Of a stretch of DNA of 35,276 nucleotides, positions 21,849 to 31,767 are shown in pieces. Source of the stretch: Magnetospirillum fulvum MGU-K5 (lineage in GTDB: Bacteria; Pseudomonadota; Alphaproteobacteria; Rhodospirillales; Magnetospirillaceae); the NCBI RefSeq assembly GCF_000442515.1, contig NZ_AQPH01000034.1:1-35276 (forward strand). The letters run 5' to 3'. The first letter of the stretch is position 1, and each line of letters starts with the position of its first letter. The translations under genes and the position numbers were made by a program. Under the pieces are notes generated by a model. The model saw nothing but the letters and a program-made list of their open reading frames with translations. It made no database searches and was not told the origin of the DNA.

Positions 21849-23528
21849 ATGGCCGCCTATCAGTACGTCTATGTAATGAAGAACCTGACCAAGGCCTATC
21901 CGGGCGGCAAGGAGATCATGAAGGGGCTTTACCTGAGCTTCCTGCCCGGCGCCAAGATCGGCGTGCTGGGTGCGAACGGCGCGGGTAAATCGACCCTGCT
22001 GAAGATCATGGCCGGGATCGACAAGGATTATGGCGGCGAAGCCTGGGCCGCCGAAGGGGTCAAGATCGGCTATCTGCCCCAGGAGCCGCAGCTCGATCCG
22101 ACCAAGGACGTGATGGGCAACGTGATGGAAGCCGTCGCGGAAACCAAGGCGCTGCTCGATCGCTTCGACGAGGTGTCGGCCCGCTTCGCCGAGGAACTGA
22201 CCGACGACGAGATGAACGCCCTGATCGCCGAACAGGGCGAGCTTCAGGAAAAGATCGACCATCTCAACGCCTGGGACCTTCAGCGCACGATCGAGATCGC
22301 GATGGACGCGCTGCGCTGCCCGCCGGGCGATGCCGATGTCACCACCCTGTCGGGCGGTGAGCGCCGCCGCGTCGCGCTGTGCCGCCTGCTGATGTCGCAT
22401 CCCGACATGCTGCTGCTCGACGAACCGACCAACCATTTGGACGCCGAATCGGTGGCGTGGTTGGAACGTTACCTTGAGGATTATTCCGGAACCGTGGTGA
22501 TCGTCACCCACGATCGTTACTTCCTCGACAACGTCACCGGCTGGATTCTCGAACTCGAACGCGGCCACGGCATTCCCTACGAGGGCAATTACACCGGCTG
22601 GCTCGAGCAGAAGGAAAAGCGGCTCCAGCAGGAAGAGCGCGAGGAAAGCGCCCGCCAGCGCTCGATCCGCGACGAATTGGAATGGGTCCGCGCCAGCCCG
22701 AAGGCCCGCCAGACCAAGAGCAAGGCCCGTATCACCGCCTTCGAGGATCTCGTCGCCAAGTCGCAGGAAAAGGCCACCGGCGCGGCGCAGATCTCGATTC
22801 CCCCTGGCCCGCGTCTGGGCGGCAAGGTGATCGAGGTCGAGGGCGTCTCGAAGGGCTTCGGCGACCGGCTGCTCTATGAAAACCTGTCGTTCCGTCTGCC
22901 GCCGGGCGGCATCGTCGGCGTCATCGGCCCCAACGGTGCCGGTAAGACCACCCTGTTTCGGATGATCACCGGCCAGGAAAAGCCCGATGTCGGCACCTTC
23001 ACCGTCGGCGATACCGTGGTGCTGGGCTATGTCGATCAGAGCCGCGATTCGCTTGATCCAGAAAAGACGGTGTTCGAGGAAATTTCGGACGGTCAGGAAG
23101 AAATCGACGTCGGGCGGCGCAAGATCAACGCCCGCGCCTATGCCGGTCTGTTCAATTTCAGAGGCCCCGACCAGCAGAAAAAGGTCGGCGTTCTGTCGGG
23201 CGGTGAGCGCAACCGCGTTCACCTTGCCAAGATGCTGTCGCGTCCGGCCAACGTCATCCTGCTCGACGAACCGACCAACGATCTCGACGTTGAAACCTTG
23301 TCGGCTCTCGAAGACGCCTTGGCCGAATTCCCCGGCTGCGCGGTGGTGATCAGCCACGATCGCTGGTTCCTCGACCGTATCGCCACCCACATCCTGGCCT
23401 TTGAAGGCGATTCACAGGTCGTCTTCTTCGAAGGCAATTACCAGGATTACGAGGCCGACCGCCATCGCCGTCTCGGCACCGAGGCGGATCAGCCGCACCG
23501 GCTGAAGTACAAGCCGCTGACCCGCTAG
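21849..23528 (+). CDS. ettA: ABC-F protein EttA, energy-dependent translational throttle
   Basis: 559 aa from the ATG at 21849 with GGAGAG upstream. Two ABC ATPase domains are visible: Walker [10 protein letters not shown] (41-49) and GPNGAGKTT, two LSGGE signatures ([26 protein letters not shown]), Walker [12 protein letters not shown] and [11 protein letters not shown]. The P-site interaction linker lies between them ([38 protein letters not shown]). There are no membrane segments. Length and the start [20 protein letters not shown] fit EttA closely. It binds the ribosomal E site and gates the first elongation steps according to ATP/ADP ratio. Confidence 0.97.
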   Translation: MAAYQYVYVMKNLTKAYPGGKEIMKGLYLSFLPGAKIGVLGANGAGKSTLLKIMAGIDKDYGGEAWAAEGVKIGYLPQEPQLDPTKDVMGNVMEAVAETKALLDRFDEVSARFAEELTDDEMNALIAEQGELQEKIDHLNAWDLQRTIEIAMDALRCPPGDADVTTLSGGERRRVALCRLLMSHPDMLLLDEPTNHLDAESVAWLERYLEDYSGTVVIVTHDRYFLDNVTGWILELERGHGIPYEGNYTGWLEQKEKRLQQEEREESARQRSIRDELEWVRASPKARQTKSKARITAFEDLVAKSQEKATGAAQISIPPGPRLGGKVIEVEGVSKGFGDRLLYENLSFRLPPGGIVGVIGPNGAGKTTLFRMITGQEKPDVGTFTVGDTVVLGYVDQSRDSLDPEKTVFEEISDGQEEIDVGRRKINARAYAGLFNFRGPDQQKKVGVLSGGERNRVHLAKMLSRPANVILLDEPTNDLDVETLSALEDALAEFPGCAVVISHDRWFLDRIATHILAFEGDSQVVFFEGNYQDYEADRHRRLGTEADQPHRLKYKPLTR

Positions 23529-23556
23529 CCCCCCGACGAGAGGAAGACGGACCGCG

Positions 23557-24801
23557 ATGAACGCCGTCTTCCTCGTTCTCGTCGTTGCCTCGTTCGCCGC
23601 CGCCGCCTGGGCCGAGATAACCGGACCGGGCGGGGCGATGGAGGCGCTGTCGGCCGCGATCGTCGATCAGGCGGCGGCCTCGGTCCCGCTCGCTTTCGGG
23701 CTGATCGGGATCATGGCGTTGTTTCTCGGCCTGATGAAGGTGGCCGAGGCGGCGGGCCTGCTCGAGGCGGTCGCCCGCCTGCTCCGTCCCCTGTTGACCC
23801 GCCTGTTCCCGGAAATTCCCGCCGATCATCCGGCGATGGGGGCGATGGTGATGAACATCGCCGCCAATCTGCTCGGGCTTGGCAATGCCGCGACGCCGTT
23901 CGGAATCCGGGCGATGGAGCATTTGGAGCGGCTCAATCCCCATCCCGGCACCGCCAGCAACGCCCAGGTGCTGTTCCTCGCCATCAACACTGCCGGGCTT
24001 ACCCTGCTGCCAACCAAAGTAATCGCTCTGCGCGCTTCGACCGGCGCGACCGATCCGGCGGCGGTGGTCGGGCCGACTCTGGCCGCGACCCTGGTCGCTG
24101 TTGTCGTCGCCGTGCTGGCCGCACGCGGGCTGCAACGCCTCTCACCGTCCCCGATTCCGCTGCCGCCGTTGCCCCGACGCGCGGCCGACCAAACCCGGCC
24201 ATGGCCGACCATGATTGCCGTCGCATTCCTGTTGGCGCTGGTGCCGCTGCTGCTGAGTCACGGCAAGGTGATCGGGCCGTGGCTGCTGCCCGGACTCGTC
24301 GCCGGAATCCTGCTTTATGGCGCCGTGAAGCGGGTCGCGATCTATGAAACCTTCGTTGCCGGAGCCCGCGCCGGATTCGGCGTCGCGGTCAAGATCATCC
24401 CCTATCTGGTGGCGATCCTGATGGCGGTCGGAATGATCCGCGCCTCGGGCGTGCTGGCCGCGATTCTGGAGCCGCTGGGCCGCCTCACCGCACCGCTCGG
24501 CCTGCCCGCCGAGGCGTTGACGATGGCAGCGATGCGGACTTTGTCGGGATCGGGTTCCTATGGCCTGCTTGCCGCCCAGATGAAAGACCCGGCGATCGGT
24601 CCCGATGGATATCTGGGGATTTTGCTTGGCACCTTGTATGGCTCGACCGAAACCACATTTTATGTGTTGGCGGTCTATTTCGGTGCCGTCGGCATCCGGC
24701 GGATTCGCCATGCTTTGATCGTCGGTCTTCTGGCGGATTTTTCCGCATTGGTTGCCGCCGTTCTCGTCTGCAAATGGATCTCCACGCCCGTGACGCAATA
24801 A
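23557..24801 (+). CDS. Fused SpmA-SpmB-type nucleoside-recognition membrane protein
   Basis: 414 aa with many hydrophobic helices and GAGAGGAAG before the ATG. The N-terminal half matches spore-maturation protein A (FGLIGIMALFLGLMKVAEAAGL, MNIAANLLGLGNAATPFGIRAM, NTAGLTLLPT). The C-terminal half matches SpmB (AGARAGFGVAVKIIPYLVAIL, GSGSYGLLAAQ, GTLYGSTETTFYVLAVYFGAVGI). Both are Gate/nucleoside-recognition domains of inner-membrane proteins. The fused form occurs in many non-sporulating Gram-negatives; the substrate is unknown. It follows ettA by 28 bases and is probably co-transcribed. Confidence 0.9.
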   Translation: MNAVFLVLVVASFAAAAWAEITGPGGAMEALSAAIVDQAAASVPLAFGLIGIMALFLGLMKVAEAAGLLEAVARLLRPLLTRLFPEIPADHPAMGAMVMNIAANLLGLGNAATPFGIRAMEHLERLNPHPGTASNAQVLFLAINTAGLTLLPTKVIALRASTGATDPAAVVGPTLAATLVAVVVAVLAARGLQRLSPSPIPLPPLPRRAADQTRPWPTMIAVAFLLALVPLLLSHGKVIGPWLLPGLVAGILLYGAVKRVAIYETFVAGARAGFGVAVKIIPYLVAILMAVGMIRASGVLAAILEPLGRLTAPLGLPAEALTMAAMRTLSGSGSYGLLAAQMKDPAIGPDGYLGILLGTLYGSTETTFYVLAVYFGAVGIRRIRHALIVGLLADFSALVAAVLVCKWISTPVTQ

Positions 24802-24953
24802 ATATCCAACGATTTTCAATCAAGGACCTCGACACCTATCTCCAGATATACCGTCTGCGCCTCTTGCTTCGATTTTCTGTTCTTTCTCGGGTCACAACGG
24901 GATAAACATCGCGACCATAAAAGTGCCGTTATTAACCAGCCAGGGGAGCCGAA

Positions 24954-26636
24954 ATGTCTCTAACTATCCGGGGAAAACTGATTATTCTCGGCATGGTAAT
25001 GAGTTTCGCCCTGGCCGGAATCGCTGGGGGCTGGTGGATCGCCTTCAATACCCTCAAGGTCAACGGACCGATCTATGACCGTGTCGTACTGGCCAAGGAT
25101 CTGGTGGCCGATATCCTGCCGCCGCCGGAATACATCATCGAATCCTATCTGACCACCGCCACCGCGCTGGACGCCCCTGTCGCCGATCTCCCCCGGATAC
25201 GGGAAAGCTTCCGCCTTCTCCATCGCGATTACGACGACCGCCACGCCGTGTGGGCAGCCGCTGGTCTGGAGGGCAAGATCGCCGACGATCTGCTGAAACG
25301 CTCCTATCTTCCGGCGCAACGTTTCTTTGCCGAAGCGGAAAGCCGCTTCTTCCCGGCGCTGGAGCGGGGCGACCGCGAGTCCGCCCTGGCGACCTTTCGC
25401 GATCTGACCACGCAGTACCGCGAGCATCGCGCCGCGATCGACGATGTCGTCACCGCCGCCAACGCGATGAGCAAGGCGACCGAGACCGAAGCCGCCGCCA
25501 CTGAATCCTCGGTCAAGCTGGCGGTGATCGCCGCCACCGCGACCTTGTCGGCGCTGGCCCTGGCGATCCTTGCCCTGGTCGGGCGGTCGATCAGTGGTCA
25601 GATCGCCGCGACGATCGAAACGATGAACCGGCTCTCGAACGGCGACACAGCAACCAAGGTGCCCGGCCTCGATCGCACCGACGAGATGGGAGCGATCGCC
25701 CGCGCCCTTGAGGTCTTCAAGACCAATCTGATCGCCAATGCCCGGATGGAGGCCGAAGCCAAGGAAACCACCCGCCTCCAGAGCGCGCGGCGCACCGAGG
25801 AGATGCATGCGATGGCCGCCGCGTTCGAGGCCACCGTCAATGCCAAGGTCACGGAGGTGAGCCAAGCGTCCGACAGCATCTTCGCCATCGCTGAGAAGAT
25901 GGTCAACCGCTCGGAACATAGCGGCGGTGCCTCGCTGGCGGTGGGCGAAGCGGCCAAGGTCACCAATGAACGCGCCGCCCTTGCCGCTGAGGCGACCCGT
26001 CAGCTCGCCCTTGCCGTCAACGAGATCGCGGTTCAGGTCGCGCATTCGAATGAAATCTCGGCCCAGGCGGTCGTCAGCGTCGATTCCACCGCGCAACGGA
26101 TGACCGGGCTGGCCCAATCGGTCCAGTCGATTGGCGAGGTGGTCAAGCTGATCAGCGATATCGCCGCCCAAACCAATCTGCTCGCCCTGAACGCCACGAT
26201 CGAGGCGGCCCGCGCTGGTGAGGCGGGCAAGGGCTTTGCTGTCGTCGCGGGCGAGGTCAAGCATCTCGCCAACCAGACCGCCAAAGCGACCGAAGACATT
26301 TCGCGTCAGGTCGCGGAAATCCAGGCGTCGACTGTCGACATGGGCCACAGTATCGAAGGGGTGGTGGGCATCATCCGCACCCTGGACGAAGTATCGGCGG
26401 CGATCGCCAGCGCGGTTCAGCAACAGGAAGCCTCGACCCGCGAAATCTCGGGCAATATCGACGAGGTCGCCCGTCAGGCGTCAACCGTGTCCAAAAGTGT
26501 CGGCACGCTGTCGAAATCCTCGGCGATGTCGTGTGCCGGAACCGTCCGGGTGATCTGGAGCGCCGACAGTCTGACCGAAGCGGTCCATCACCTGACCAGC
26601 GAGGCCGAAACCTTCCTCGCCAGCGTCCGCGCCTGA
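24954..26636 (+). CDS. Methyl-accepting chemotaxis protein
   Basis: 560 aa; the ATG has GGGGAG 7 bases upstream. Membrane helix 1 at about residues 12-32, a periplasmic sensing region at about 33-185 rich in helices (four-helix-bundle type), helix 2 at about 188-210, then HAMP (ISGQIAATIETMNRLSNGD, DEMGAIARALEVFK) and the signalling domain. The conserved hairpin tip is AAQTNLLALNATIEAARAGEAGKGFAVVAGEVK. No C-terminal CheR pentapeptide is seen. It reports a ligand or energy signal to CheA/CheW. The tail CAGTVRVIWSADSLTEAV resembles that of other Rhodospirillales receptors. The 150-base gap before it shows no gene. Confidence 0.95.
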   Translation: MSLTIRGKLIILGMVMSFALAGIAGGWWIAFNTLKVNGPIYDRVVLAKDLVADILPPPEYIIESYLTTATALDAPVADLPRIRESFRLLHRDYDDRHAVWAAAGLEGKIADDLLKRSYLPAQRFFAEAESRFFPALERGDRESALATFRDLTTQYREHRAAIDDVVTAANAMSKATETEAAATESSVKLAVIAATATLSALALAILALVGRSISGQIAATIETMNRLSNGDTATKVPGLDRTDEMGAIARALEVFKTNLIANARMEAEAKETTRLQSARRTEEMHAMAAAFEATVNAKVTEVSQASDSIFAIAEKMVNRSEHSGGASLAVGEAAKVTNERAALAAEATRQLALAVNEIAVQVAHSNEISAQAVVSVDSTAQRMTGLAQSVQSIGEVVKLISDIAAQTNLLALNATIEAARAGEAGKGFAVVAGEVKHLANQTAKATEDISRQVAEIQASTVDMGHSIEGVVGIIRTLDEVSAAIASAVQQQEASTREISGNIDEVARQASTVSKSVGTLSKSSAMSCAGTVRVIWSADSLTEAVHHLTSEAETFLASVRA

Positions 26637-26664
26637 GCGGACTTGCGAACGTGGCCGTAGCGAT

Positions 26665-26681
26665 GTGGGGCATCGCCCCAC
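26665..26681. terminator. Hairpin downstream of the chemoreceptor gene
   Basis: GTGGGGC-ATC-GCCCCAC, 28 bases after the stop, can end chemoreceptor transcription; there is no T-run directly after it. Confidence 0.4.
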
Positions 26682-26752
26682 GCCCCGACCGGGGCTATCC
26701 GCCCCGGACCCCTATTCTCTTTTATATCAATTATTTAAAAACATGGAGGGGT

Positions 26753-26801
26753 CGGGAGGCCATAGCCTCCCGATAGGGGGATCGGGGGCATAAAGCCCCC
26801 G
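26753..26801. terminator. Double hairpin between convergent chemoreceptor and gatB
   Basis: CGGGAGGC-CATA-GCCTCCCG (26753-26772) and CGGGGGC-ATAAA-GCCCCCG (26783-26801) lie between convergent genes. On the minus strand an A/T-rich stretch with T5 follows at 26736-26742. They probably act as terminators for gatB and possibly for both strands. A third small hairpin, TAAGGC/GCCTTA, overlaps the gatB stop. Confidence 0.5.
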
Positions 26802-26834
26802 AAAGACGTCAGCCCCCTGTTAAGGCTTCACGCC

Positions 26835-28292
26835 TTAGCCCTGCACCTTCTTGGCCAGCAATTCGTTGACCAGGGCCGGGTTGGCCTTGCCCTGGGTCGC
26901 CTTCATCACCTGACCGACGAACCAGCCCAGCAATGTGGTCTTGCCGTCCCGGACCTGCTGAACCTTGTCCGGATTGGCGGCCAGCACGGCATCGATGGCG
27001 GCTTCGATCGCGCCGGTATCGGTGACCTGCTTCAGCCCACGCTCTTCGACCAGCACCGCCGGAGCCTTGCCGGTTTCGACCATCAGGGCGAAAACGTCCT
27101 TGGCCAGACGGCCCGACAGGGTACCGTCGGTGATCAGGTCGATCATCGCCCCCAGATTGGCGGCAGTGACCGGCGGTTCCTCGATCGTCTTGCCGCTGGC
27201 GTTGAGAGCGGCGAAGAAGTCGCCCATCACCCAGTTACAGGCGAGCTTGGGATCGCGGCCCTTGGCGACCGTCTCGAAGAACTCGGCCGAGGTCTTTTCC
27301 GCGACCAGCACCCCGGCGTCATAGGCGTTGAGGCCGTATTCGGCCATGAAGCGGGCCTTTTTCTCGTCAGGCAGTTCGGGCAGCCCCGCCTTGATCCCAT
27401 CGACGAACGCCTGCTCGATCACCAACGGCAGCAGGTCGGGATCGGGGAAATAGCGGTAATCGTGGGCATGTTCCTTCGACCGCATCGAGCGGGTTTCGCC
27501 CCGGCCGGAATCGAACAAGCGGGTTTCCTGACGAATCTCGCCGCCGGATTCATAGACCTCGACGTGACGGCGCGCCTCATACTCGATCGCCTGCTGGACG
27601 AAGCGGATCGAGTTGACGTTCTTGATCTCGCAGCGGGTGCGCAATTCGGTCGAACCGACCGGACGGACGCTGACATTGGCGTCGCAACGCATGCTGCCTT
27701 CCTGCATGTTGCCGTCGCAGGTGCCGAGATAGCGCAGGATCGAGCGCAGCTTGGTCAGATACAGACCCGCCTCTTCCGGCGAGCGCAGATCGGGCTTCGA
27801 CACGATCTCCATCAGCGCGACGCCCGAACGGTTGAGGTCGATGAACGACTTGGTCGGGTGCATGTCGTGGATCGACTTGCCCGCGTCCTGCTCCAGATGC
27901 AGTCGTTCGATCCCAACGGTGCGGGTCGAGCCGTCAGCCAGATCGAGGATCAGCTCGCCCTCGCCAACAATCGGCTTGTCATACTGGCTGATCTGATAGC
28001 CCTGGGGCAGATCGGCGTAGAAGTAGTTCTTGCGGGCGAACACGCTGGTCAGGTTGATCTTCGCCTTCAGCCCCAGCCCGGTGCGGACCGCCTGCTCGAC
28101 GCAGACTTCGTTGATCACCGGCAACATGCCGGGGAAGCCGGCATCGACGAAGCTGACCTGCGAATTCGGTTCGGCACCAAAAGTGGTGGCGGCACCGGAA
28201 AACAGTTTGGCGTTCGAAATCACCTGGGCATGGACTTCAAGCCCGATGACGATCTCCCACGCGCCGGTTTCACCTTCAATCAGGTAAGCCAT
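26835..28292 (-). CDS. gatB: Aspartyl/glutamyl-tRNA amidotransferase subunit B
   Basis: 485 aa from the ATG at 28292, whose TGATG overlaps the gatA stop; the frame upstream of this is not protein-like. GatB holds the kinase-like site that activates Glu-tRNA(Gln) or Asp-tRNA(Asn). Motifs are [90 protein letters not shown] and, at the end, the YqeY-like tRNA-binding domain ([19 protein letters not shown]). Last gene of the gatC-gatA-gatB operon. Confidence 0.97.
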   Translation of the reverse strand: MAYLIEGETGAWEIVIGLEVHAQVISNAKLFSGAATTFGAEPNSQVSFVDAGFPGMLPVINEVCVEQAVRTGLGLKAKINLTSVFARKNYFYADLPQGYQISQYDKPIVGEGELILDLADGSTRTVGIERLHLEQDAGKSIHDMHPTKSFIDLNRSGVALMEIVSKPDLRSPEEAGLYLTKLRSILRYLGTCDGNMQEGSMRCDANVSVRPVGSTELRTRCEIKNVNSIRFVQQAIEYEARRHVEVYESGGEIRQETRLFDSGRGETRSMRSKEHAHDYRYFPDPDLLPLVIEQAFVDGIKAGLPELPDEKKARFMAEYGLNAYDAGVLVAEKTSAEFFETVAKGRDPKLACNWVMGDFFAALNASGKTIEEPPVTAANLGAMIDLITDGTLSGRLAKDVFALMVETGKAPAVLVEERGLKQVTDTGAIEAAIDAVLAANPDKVQQVRDGKTTLLGWFVGQVMKATQGKANPALVNELLAKKVQG

Positions 28293-29764
28293 CACACGCC
28301 CTCCGGCGACAGGTCGAATCCGGCGGCGGATTCCATCACGCCAGCGACCTTGAACACGGTTTCCTCGTCGAACGGACGACCGATCAGTTGCAGCCCCAGC
28401 GGCAGCCCGTCGGACGACAGACCCGCGGGAAGCGACAGGCCCGGCAGCCCTGCCAGCGAGGTCGGGATGGTGAACACGTCGTTCAGCCACATCGTCACCG
28501 GATCGTCGGTATTTTCGTTAAGACCAAAGGCCGGGCTGGGCGCGGTCGGGGTCAGGATCACATCGACGGTCTCGAACGCCTTGCGGAAATCCTCAGCGAT
28601 CAGCCGACGGACCTTCTGCGCCTTGGCGTAATAGGCATCGTAATACCCGGCCGAGAGCACATAGGTTCCGATCAGGATGCGGCGGCGCACCTCGGGACCG
28701 AAGCCGGCAGCACGGGACTTCGCATACATCTCGTCCAGGCTCTTGCCCGGCACGCGCTGGCCGAAGCGCAGTCCGTCATAACGGGCCAGATTCGACGACG
28801 CCTCCGCCGGGGCGACGATGTAATAGGTCGGCAGAGCGTATTTGGTGTGGGGCAGGTTGATCTCGACCGGCTCGGCCCCGGCGTCCTTCAGCCAGGCGAT
28901 GCCCTTTTCCCACACATCGGAGATTTCGGCGGACAGACCGTCGGGACGGTATTCGCGCGGAATGCCGACCTTCAGCCCACGAATGTCGCCGGTCAGCGCC
29001 GCTTCGAAATCCGGCACCTTCAGATTGACCGAGGTGGAATCCTTGGGATCGAACCCGGCCATCGCGCCCAGCATGATCGCGCAATCACGAACGGTGCGGG
29101 CCATCGGCCCGGCCTGATCGAGCGAGCTGGCGAAGGCGACGATGCCGTAACGGGAACAGCGGCCATAGGTCGGCTTGATCCCGGTGATGCCGCAGAACGC
29201 GGCGGGCTGGCGGATCGACCCGCCGGTATCGGTGCCGGTCGCGCCCAGCACCATCCGCGCCGCGACGGCGGCGGCGGAGCCACCCGACGAACCGCCGGGG
29301 ACCAGCTTGGCGGCGGGATCGGAACGACGGGTCCATGGATTGATCGCCGGACCGAACGCGCTGGTCTTGTTCGACGAGCCCATCGCGAATTCGTCGAGAT
29401 TGAGCTTGCCGAGCGAAATCGCCCCGGCCTTCTTCAGATTACCGGAAACGGTCGATTCATAGGGCGGCACGAAGCCGTCGAGAATCTTGCTGGCGGCGGT
29501 GGTGCGAACACCCTCGGTGCAGAACAGATCCTTGACGCCGATCGGCAGTCCGTCCATCGCCCCGGCGGTGCCCTGGCGGCGGCGGGCGTCAGACGCCTCG
29601 GCCTCGGCCAGCGCCCGCTCGGGCGTTTCGGTGATGAAGGCGTTCAGGTGACGCTTGGCTTCGACCTGAGCGATATGGGCACGGGTCAACTCGACGGCGC
29701 TGGTCTCGCCCTTGACCAGACGGTCGCGTGCCTCGGCCAGGGTCAGATGGGTAAGCTCGCTCAT
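28292..29764 (-). CDS. gatA: Aspartyl/glutamyl-tRNA amidotransferase subunit A
   Basis: 490 aa. The amidase-signature subunit releases ammonia from glutamine for GatB. The Ser-cisSer-Lys triad is visible: LPIGVKDLF (Lys78), [16 protein letters not shown] (Ser159) and [17 protein letters not shown] (Ser183). The start ATG overlaps the gatC stop by four bases (ATGA), and its own stop overlaps gatB, so translation of all three is coupled. Confidence 0.97.
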   Translation of the reverse strand: MSELTHLTLAEARDRLVKGETSAVELTRAHIAQVEAKRHLNAFITETPERALAEAEASDARRRQGTAGAMDGLPIGVKDLFCTEGVRTTAASKILDGFVPPYESTVSGNLKKAGAISLGKLNLDEFAMGSSNKTSAFGPAINPWTRRSDPAAKLVPGGSSGGSAAAVAARMVLGATGTDTGGSIRQPAAFCGITGIKPTYGRCSRYGIVAFASSLDQAGPMARTVRDCAIMLGAMAGFDPKDSTSVNLKVPDFEAALTGDIRGLKVGIPREYRPDGLSAEISDVWEKGIAWLKDAGAEPVEINLPHTKYALPTYYIVAPAEASSNLARYDGLRFGQRVPGKSLDEMYAKSRAAGFGPEVRRRILIGTYVLSAGYYDAYYAKAQKVRRLIAEDFRKAFETVDVILTPTAPSPAFGLNENTDDPVTMWLNDVFTIPTSLAGLPGLSLPAGLSSDGLPLGLQLIGRPFDEETVFKVAGVMESAAGFDLSPEGV

Positions 29765-30048
29765 TCCACCACCTTCGGAACGGTGAAAAAGCCCTCGGCG
29801 GCTTCGGGGGCATTGGCCAGAATCTGTTCGGCGATGTCGCCATCGGTGACCAGATCGGCGCGCATCGGCAAACCGAGATCGGCAACCGAGCTCATCGGCT
29901 CGATTCCGTCGGTATTCACTTCCGACAATTGCTCGACGAAATTCAAGATATTGGAAAGCTCACCGGCGAGAGGAGCAAGCTCCTCCTCGCCAAGCTCGAT
30001 ACGAGCCAGGGTGGCGATGGCACGGACGGCGGATATGTCCAGGGACAT
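29761..30048 (-). CDS. gatC: Aspartyl/glutamyl-tRNA amidotransferase subunit C
   Basis: 95 aa from the ATG at 30048. A small belt protein that holds GatA and GatB together. It shows the typical [20 protein letters not shown], then [22 protein letters not shown] and the C-terminal proline/phenylalanine tail [11 protein letters not shown]. First gene of the operon. Confidence 0.96.
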   Translation of the reverse strand: MSLDISAVRAIATLARIELGEEELAPLAGELSNILNFVEQLSEVNTDGIEPMSSVADLGLPMRADLVTDGDIAEQILANAPEAAEGFFTVPKVVE

Positions 30049-30088
30049 GGGCCTTGACGACTCCGGAATGGCGGGCGGAGCCGGGACG

Positions 30089-30883
30089 TTAGCACCCGCT
30101 CCCGGCGGGCGCAACCGGGCAGCCAGCCAAAAGTGTCAGGAACGACCCGATCCGGCCACGCGGAGCGGCACCAAAGGCGCGGCGAAAGGCCAGATCGTCG
30201 CGGGGCGACAGATTTTCCAGCGGATCGAACCAGGCATGGAAGATCAGGGCAAATTCGCGCTCGCCGAACGTAATCGGCTCGGCGGCGGCATCGTGCTCGA
30301 TCGTGTAGAACGCGTTCGAAGCAACGCTGACCGTATTCTGGCGGTGGTGCATCAGCTTGATGAACCAGTCCTTGCGGACATCGAACCGTTTGAACAAATC
30401 GGCGATGCGTAACAGAACCTGCCACTCGACCAGCCGCACCTCGGGATCGTTGAAAAACGCCTCCCAACTGAACGAGGTGCCCAACTCGTCACGCAGCATC
30501 GCCAGAATGTCGCGACAGCGGTCGGCGTTGGCCTGGGCTTCCTCCCCCAGCACCATGTGCAGAAACGAGAACAGGTTGCCGATCAGCGCCCGGTCCAGTT
30601 CACCCGCCTCGAACAAGGGATCAAGCGGATGGATCACCAGACGGCCAAAAGCGTTGGTGCGACGCTGATTAAGGTCGTCGTCAGCAACGATCTGGGCGAT
30701 CTCGGCATAAGAGCGGCGATAGAAATCGTCAAACGCCGCCGAGTCCTTGAGTCCGCTGACGATCTCCACCAACAATCCAGGCGACAACGGATGTCCGGCG
30801 GACGCCTGTTCCGCCGCGACGACCAAGGCGTCGAGAACGTCGTTGGTGACTTTGCGCAGATAGGCCGGGCCTTGCTCCCCCAT
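30089..30883 (-). CDS. Protein of unknown function upstream of gatCAB
   Basis: 264 aa from the ATG at 30883, with AGGAG 9 bases upstream. No domain is recognised. The sequence is helical and acidic, with GEQGPAYLRKVTNDVLDALVV at the start and WQVLLRIADLFKRFDVRKDWFIKLMHH near the middle. Base composition and codon use are like the core genes, so it is probably a lineage-conserved gene. It lies 40 bases upstream of gatC on the same strand and may be co-transcribed, and is divergent from the RNase T2 gene with a 97-base gap that must hold both promoters. Confidence 0.75.
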   Translation of the reverse strand: MGEQGPAYLRKVTNDVLDALVVAAEQASAGHPLSPGLLVEIVSGLKDSAAFDDFYRRSYAEIAQIVADDDLNQRRTNAFGRLVIHPLDPLFEAGELDRALIGNLFSFLHMVLGEEAQANADRCRDILAMLRDELGTSFSWEAFFNDPEVRLVEWQVLLRIADLFKRFDVRKDWFIKLMHHRQNTVSVASNAFYTIEHDAAAEPITFGEREFALIFHAWFDPLENLSPRDDLAFRRAFGAAPRGRIGSFLTLLAGCPVAPAGSGC

Positions 30884-30980
30884 TGGGGTTTTCTCCTCGC
30901 CAGACGGATGCAGTATAAAGTCCCGCTCGATCGATTTCCACCCGCCAAGCTTTCCACGAAGGACAGCCGGAGGAACAGTA

Positions 30981-31676
30981 ATGAAACGGATTATCCTCTT
31001 CGTCCTGGGTCTGGCCGCTCTGTTCGGGCCGATGCCAGACGCCCGGGCGGAGTCGTGCGGCCCGGTCCGGGGCAGCACCGGACAATTCGATTATTATCTG
31101 CTCAGCCTGTCCTGGTCACCCGCCTTCTGCGCCACTCCGGCCGGAGCGAAGGCTGTTGACCAATGCGGTGCCACGGCCCCCGCCCGTGGCTTCGTTGTCC
31201 ACGGATTGTGGCCGCAATATCTTCCGGGCTCGGGGACGGCGGGGCAAAGCGGGGCGCTGTGGCCGCAATGTTGCGGCGGAGCCGAACCCTTCCGCCCTGA
31301 CGCGGTGCCACCGCAACTGGACGGGCTGATGATCGGCACCGATTTGCGCCGTCACGAATGGGCCAAGCACGGGGTTTGCGCCACGCCCCGGACGCGGGAT
31401 TATTTTGCCGCGATCCTTCAGGCAGTCCAGAAAGTCGGCACCGCCGCCGATCTGCGCCCGACCACAGCGGAGAAAATTCGGGTCAGCGATCTGAAGCGGT
31501 ACTTCCCGGTACCGCCTCAGGCGATCTTTCCCACCTGCAAGGGTAAAACCTTAAGCGAGGTGCGGGTCTGCCTCGACCGCTCCTTGTCGCCGATCCCGTG
31601 CCCGGATTCGGCCAGTCGTTCGGACAATTGCCCGGGCACGGTCATTCTGCCGGTCGGGTCGGCGGCGCAACCCTGA
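30981..31676 (+). CDS. Exported ribonuclease T2
   Basis: 231 aa with a strong GGAGGAACAGTA site. The signal peptide is MKRIILFVLGLAALFGPMPDARA. The two family motifs are present: CAS I FVVHGLWPQ (His74) and CAS II RRHEWAKHGVC (His125, Glu126, His130), so the catalytic residues are intact. Eight or more Cys suggest disulfides in the periplasm. It cuts single-stranded RNA through 2',3'-cyclic phosphate intermediates, probably to scavenge nutrients. Confidence 0.95.
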   Translation: MKRIILFVLGLAALFGPMPDARAESCGPVRGSTGQFDYYLLSLSWSPAFCATPAGAKAVDQCGATAPARGFVVHGLWPQYLPGSGTAGQSGALWPQCCGGAEPFRPDAVPPQLDGLMIGTDLRRHEWAKHGVCATPRTRDYFAAILQAVQKVGTAADLRPTTAEKIRVSDLKRYFPVPPQAIFPTCKGKTLSEVRVCLDRSLSPIPCPDSASRSDNCPGTVILPVGSAAQP

Positions 31677-31767
31677 CGCCCCAAGGAAGCAGTAGCGCGG
31701 CGCCCCTGCGGCGGAGTAAACGCTTCCAGCACCGCACGACGTCGCAGAAGTCAGGACCCCCCATCCG

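Noticed and set aside
20715-23390. Very long open frame (891 codons) antisense to ftsY and ettA
   Set aside because: It is a frame shadow of two certain genes in GC-rich DNA; its composition (Gly/His/Gln/Asp-rich, no domain) is typical of antisense frames.
24894-24940. Possible sigma-28 (flagellar) promoter before the chemoreceptor
   Set aside because: A GCCGTTAT element resembles the -10, but the TAAA boxes are at wrong distances (18 bases rather than about 15).
24960-26423. 487-codon frame antisense to the chemoreceptor
   Set aside because: Mirror of an unambiguous receptor gene, without ribosome site or recognisable domain.
28388-30412. 674-codon frame antisense to gatA, gatC and the unknown gene
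   Set aside because: It spans three real minus-strand genes and has antisense-type composition.
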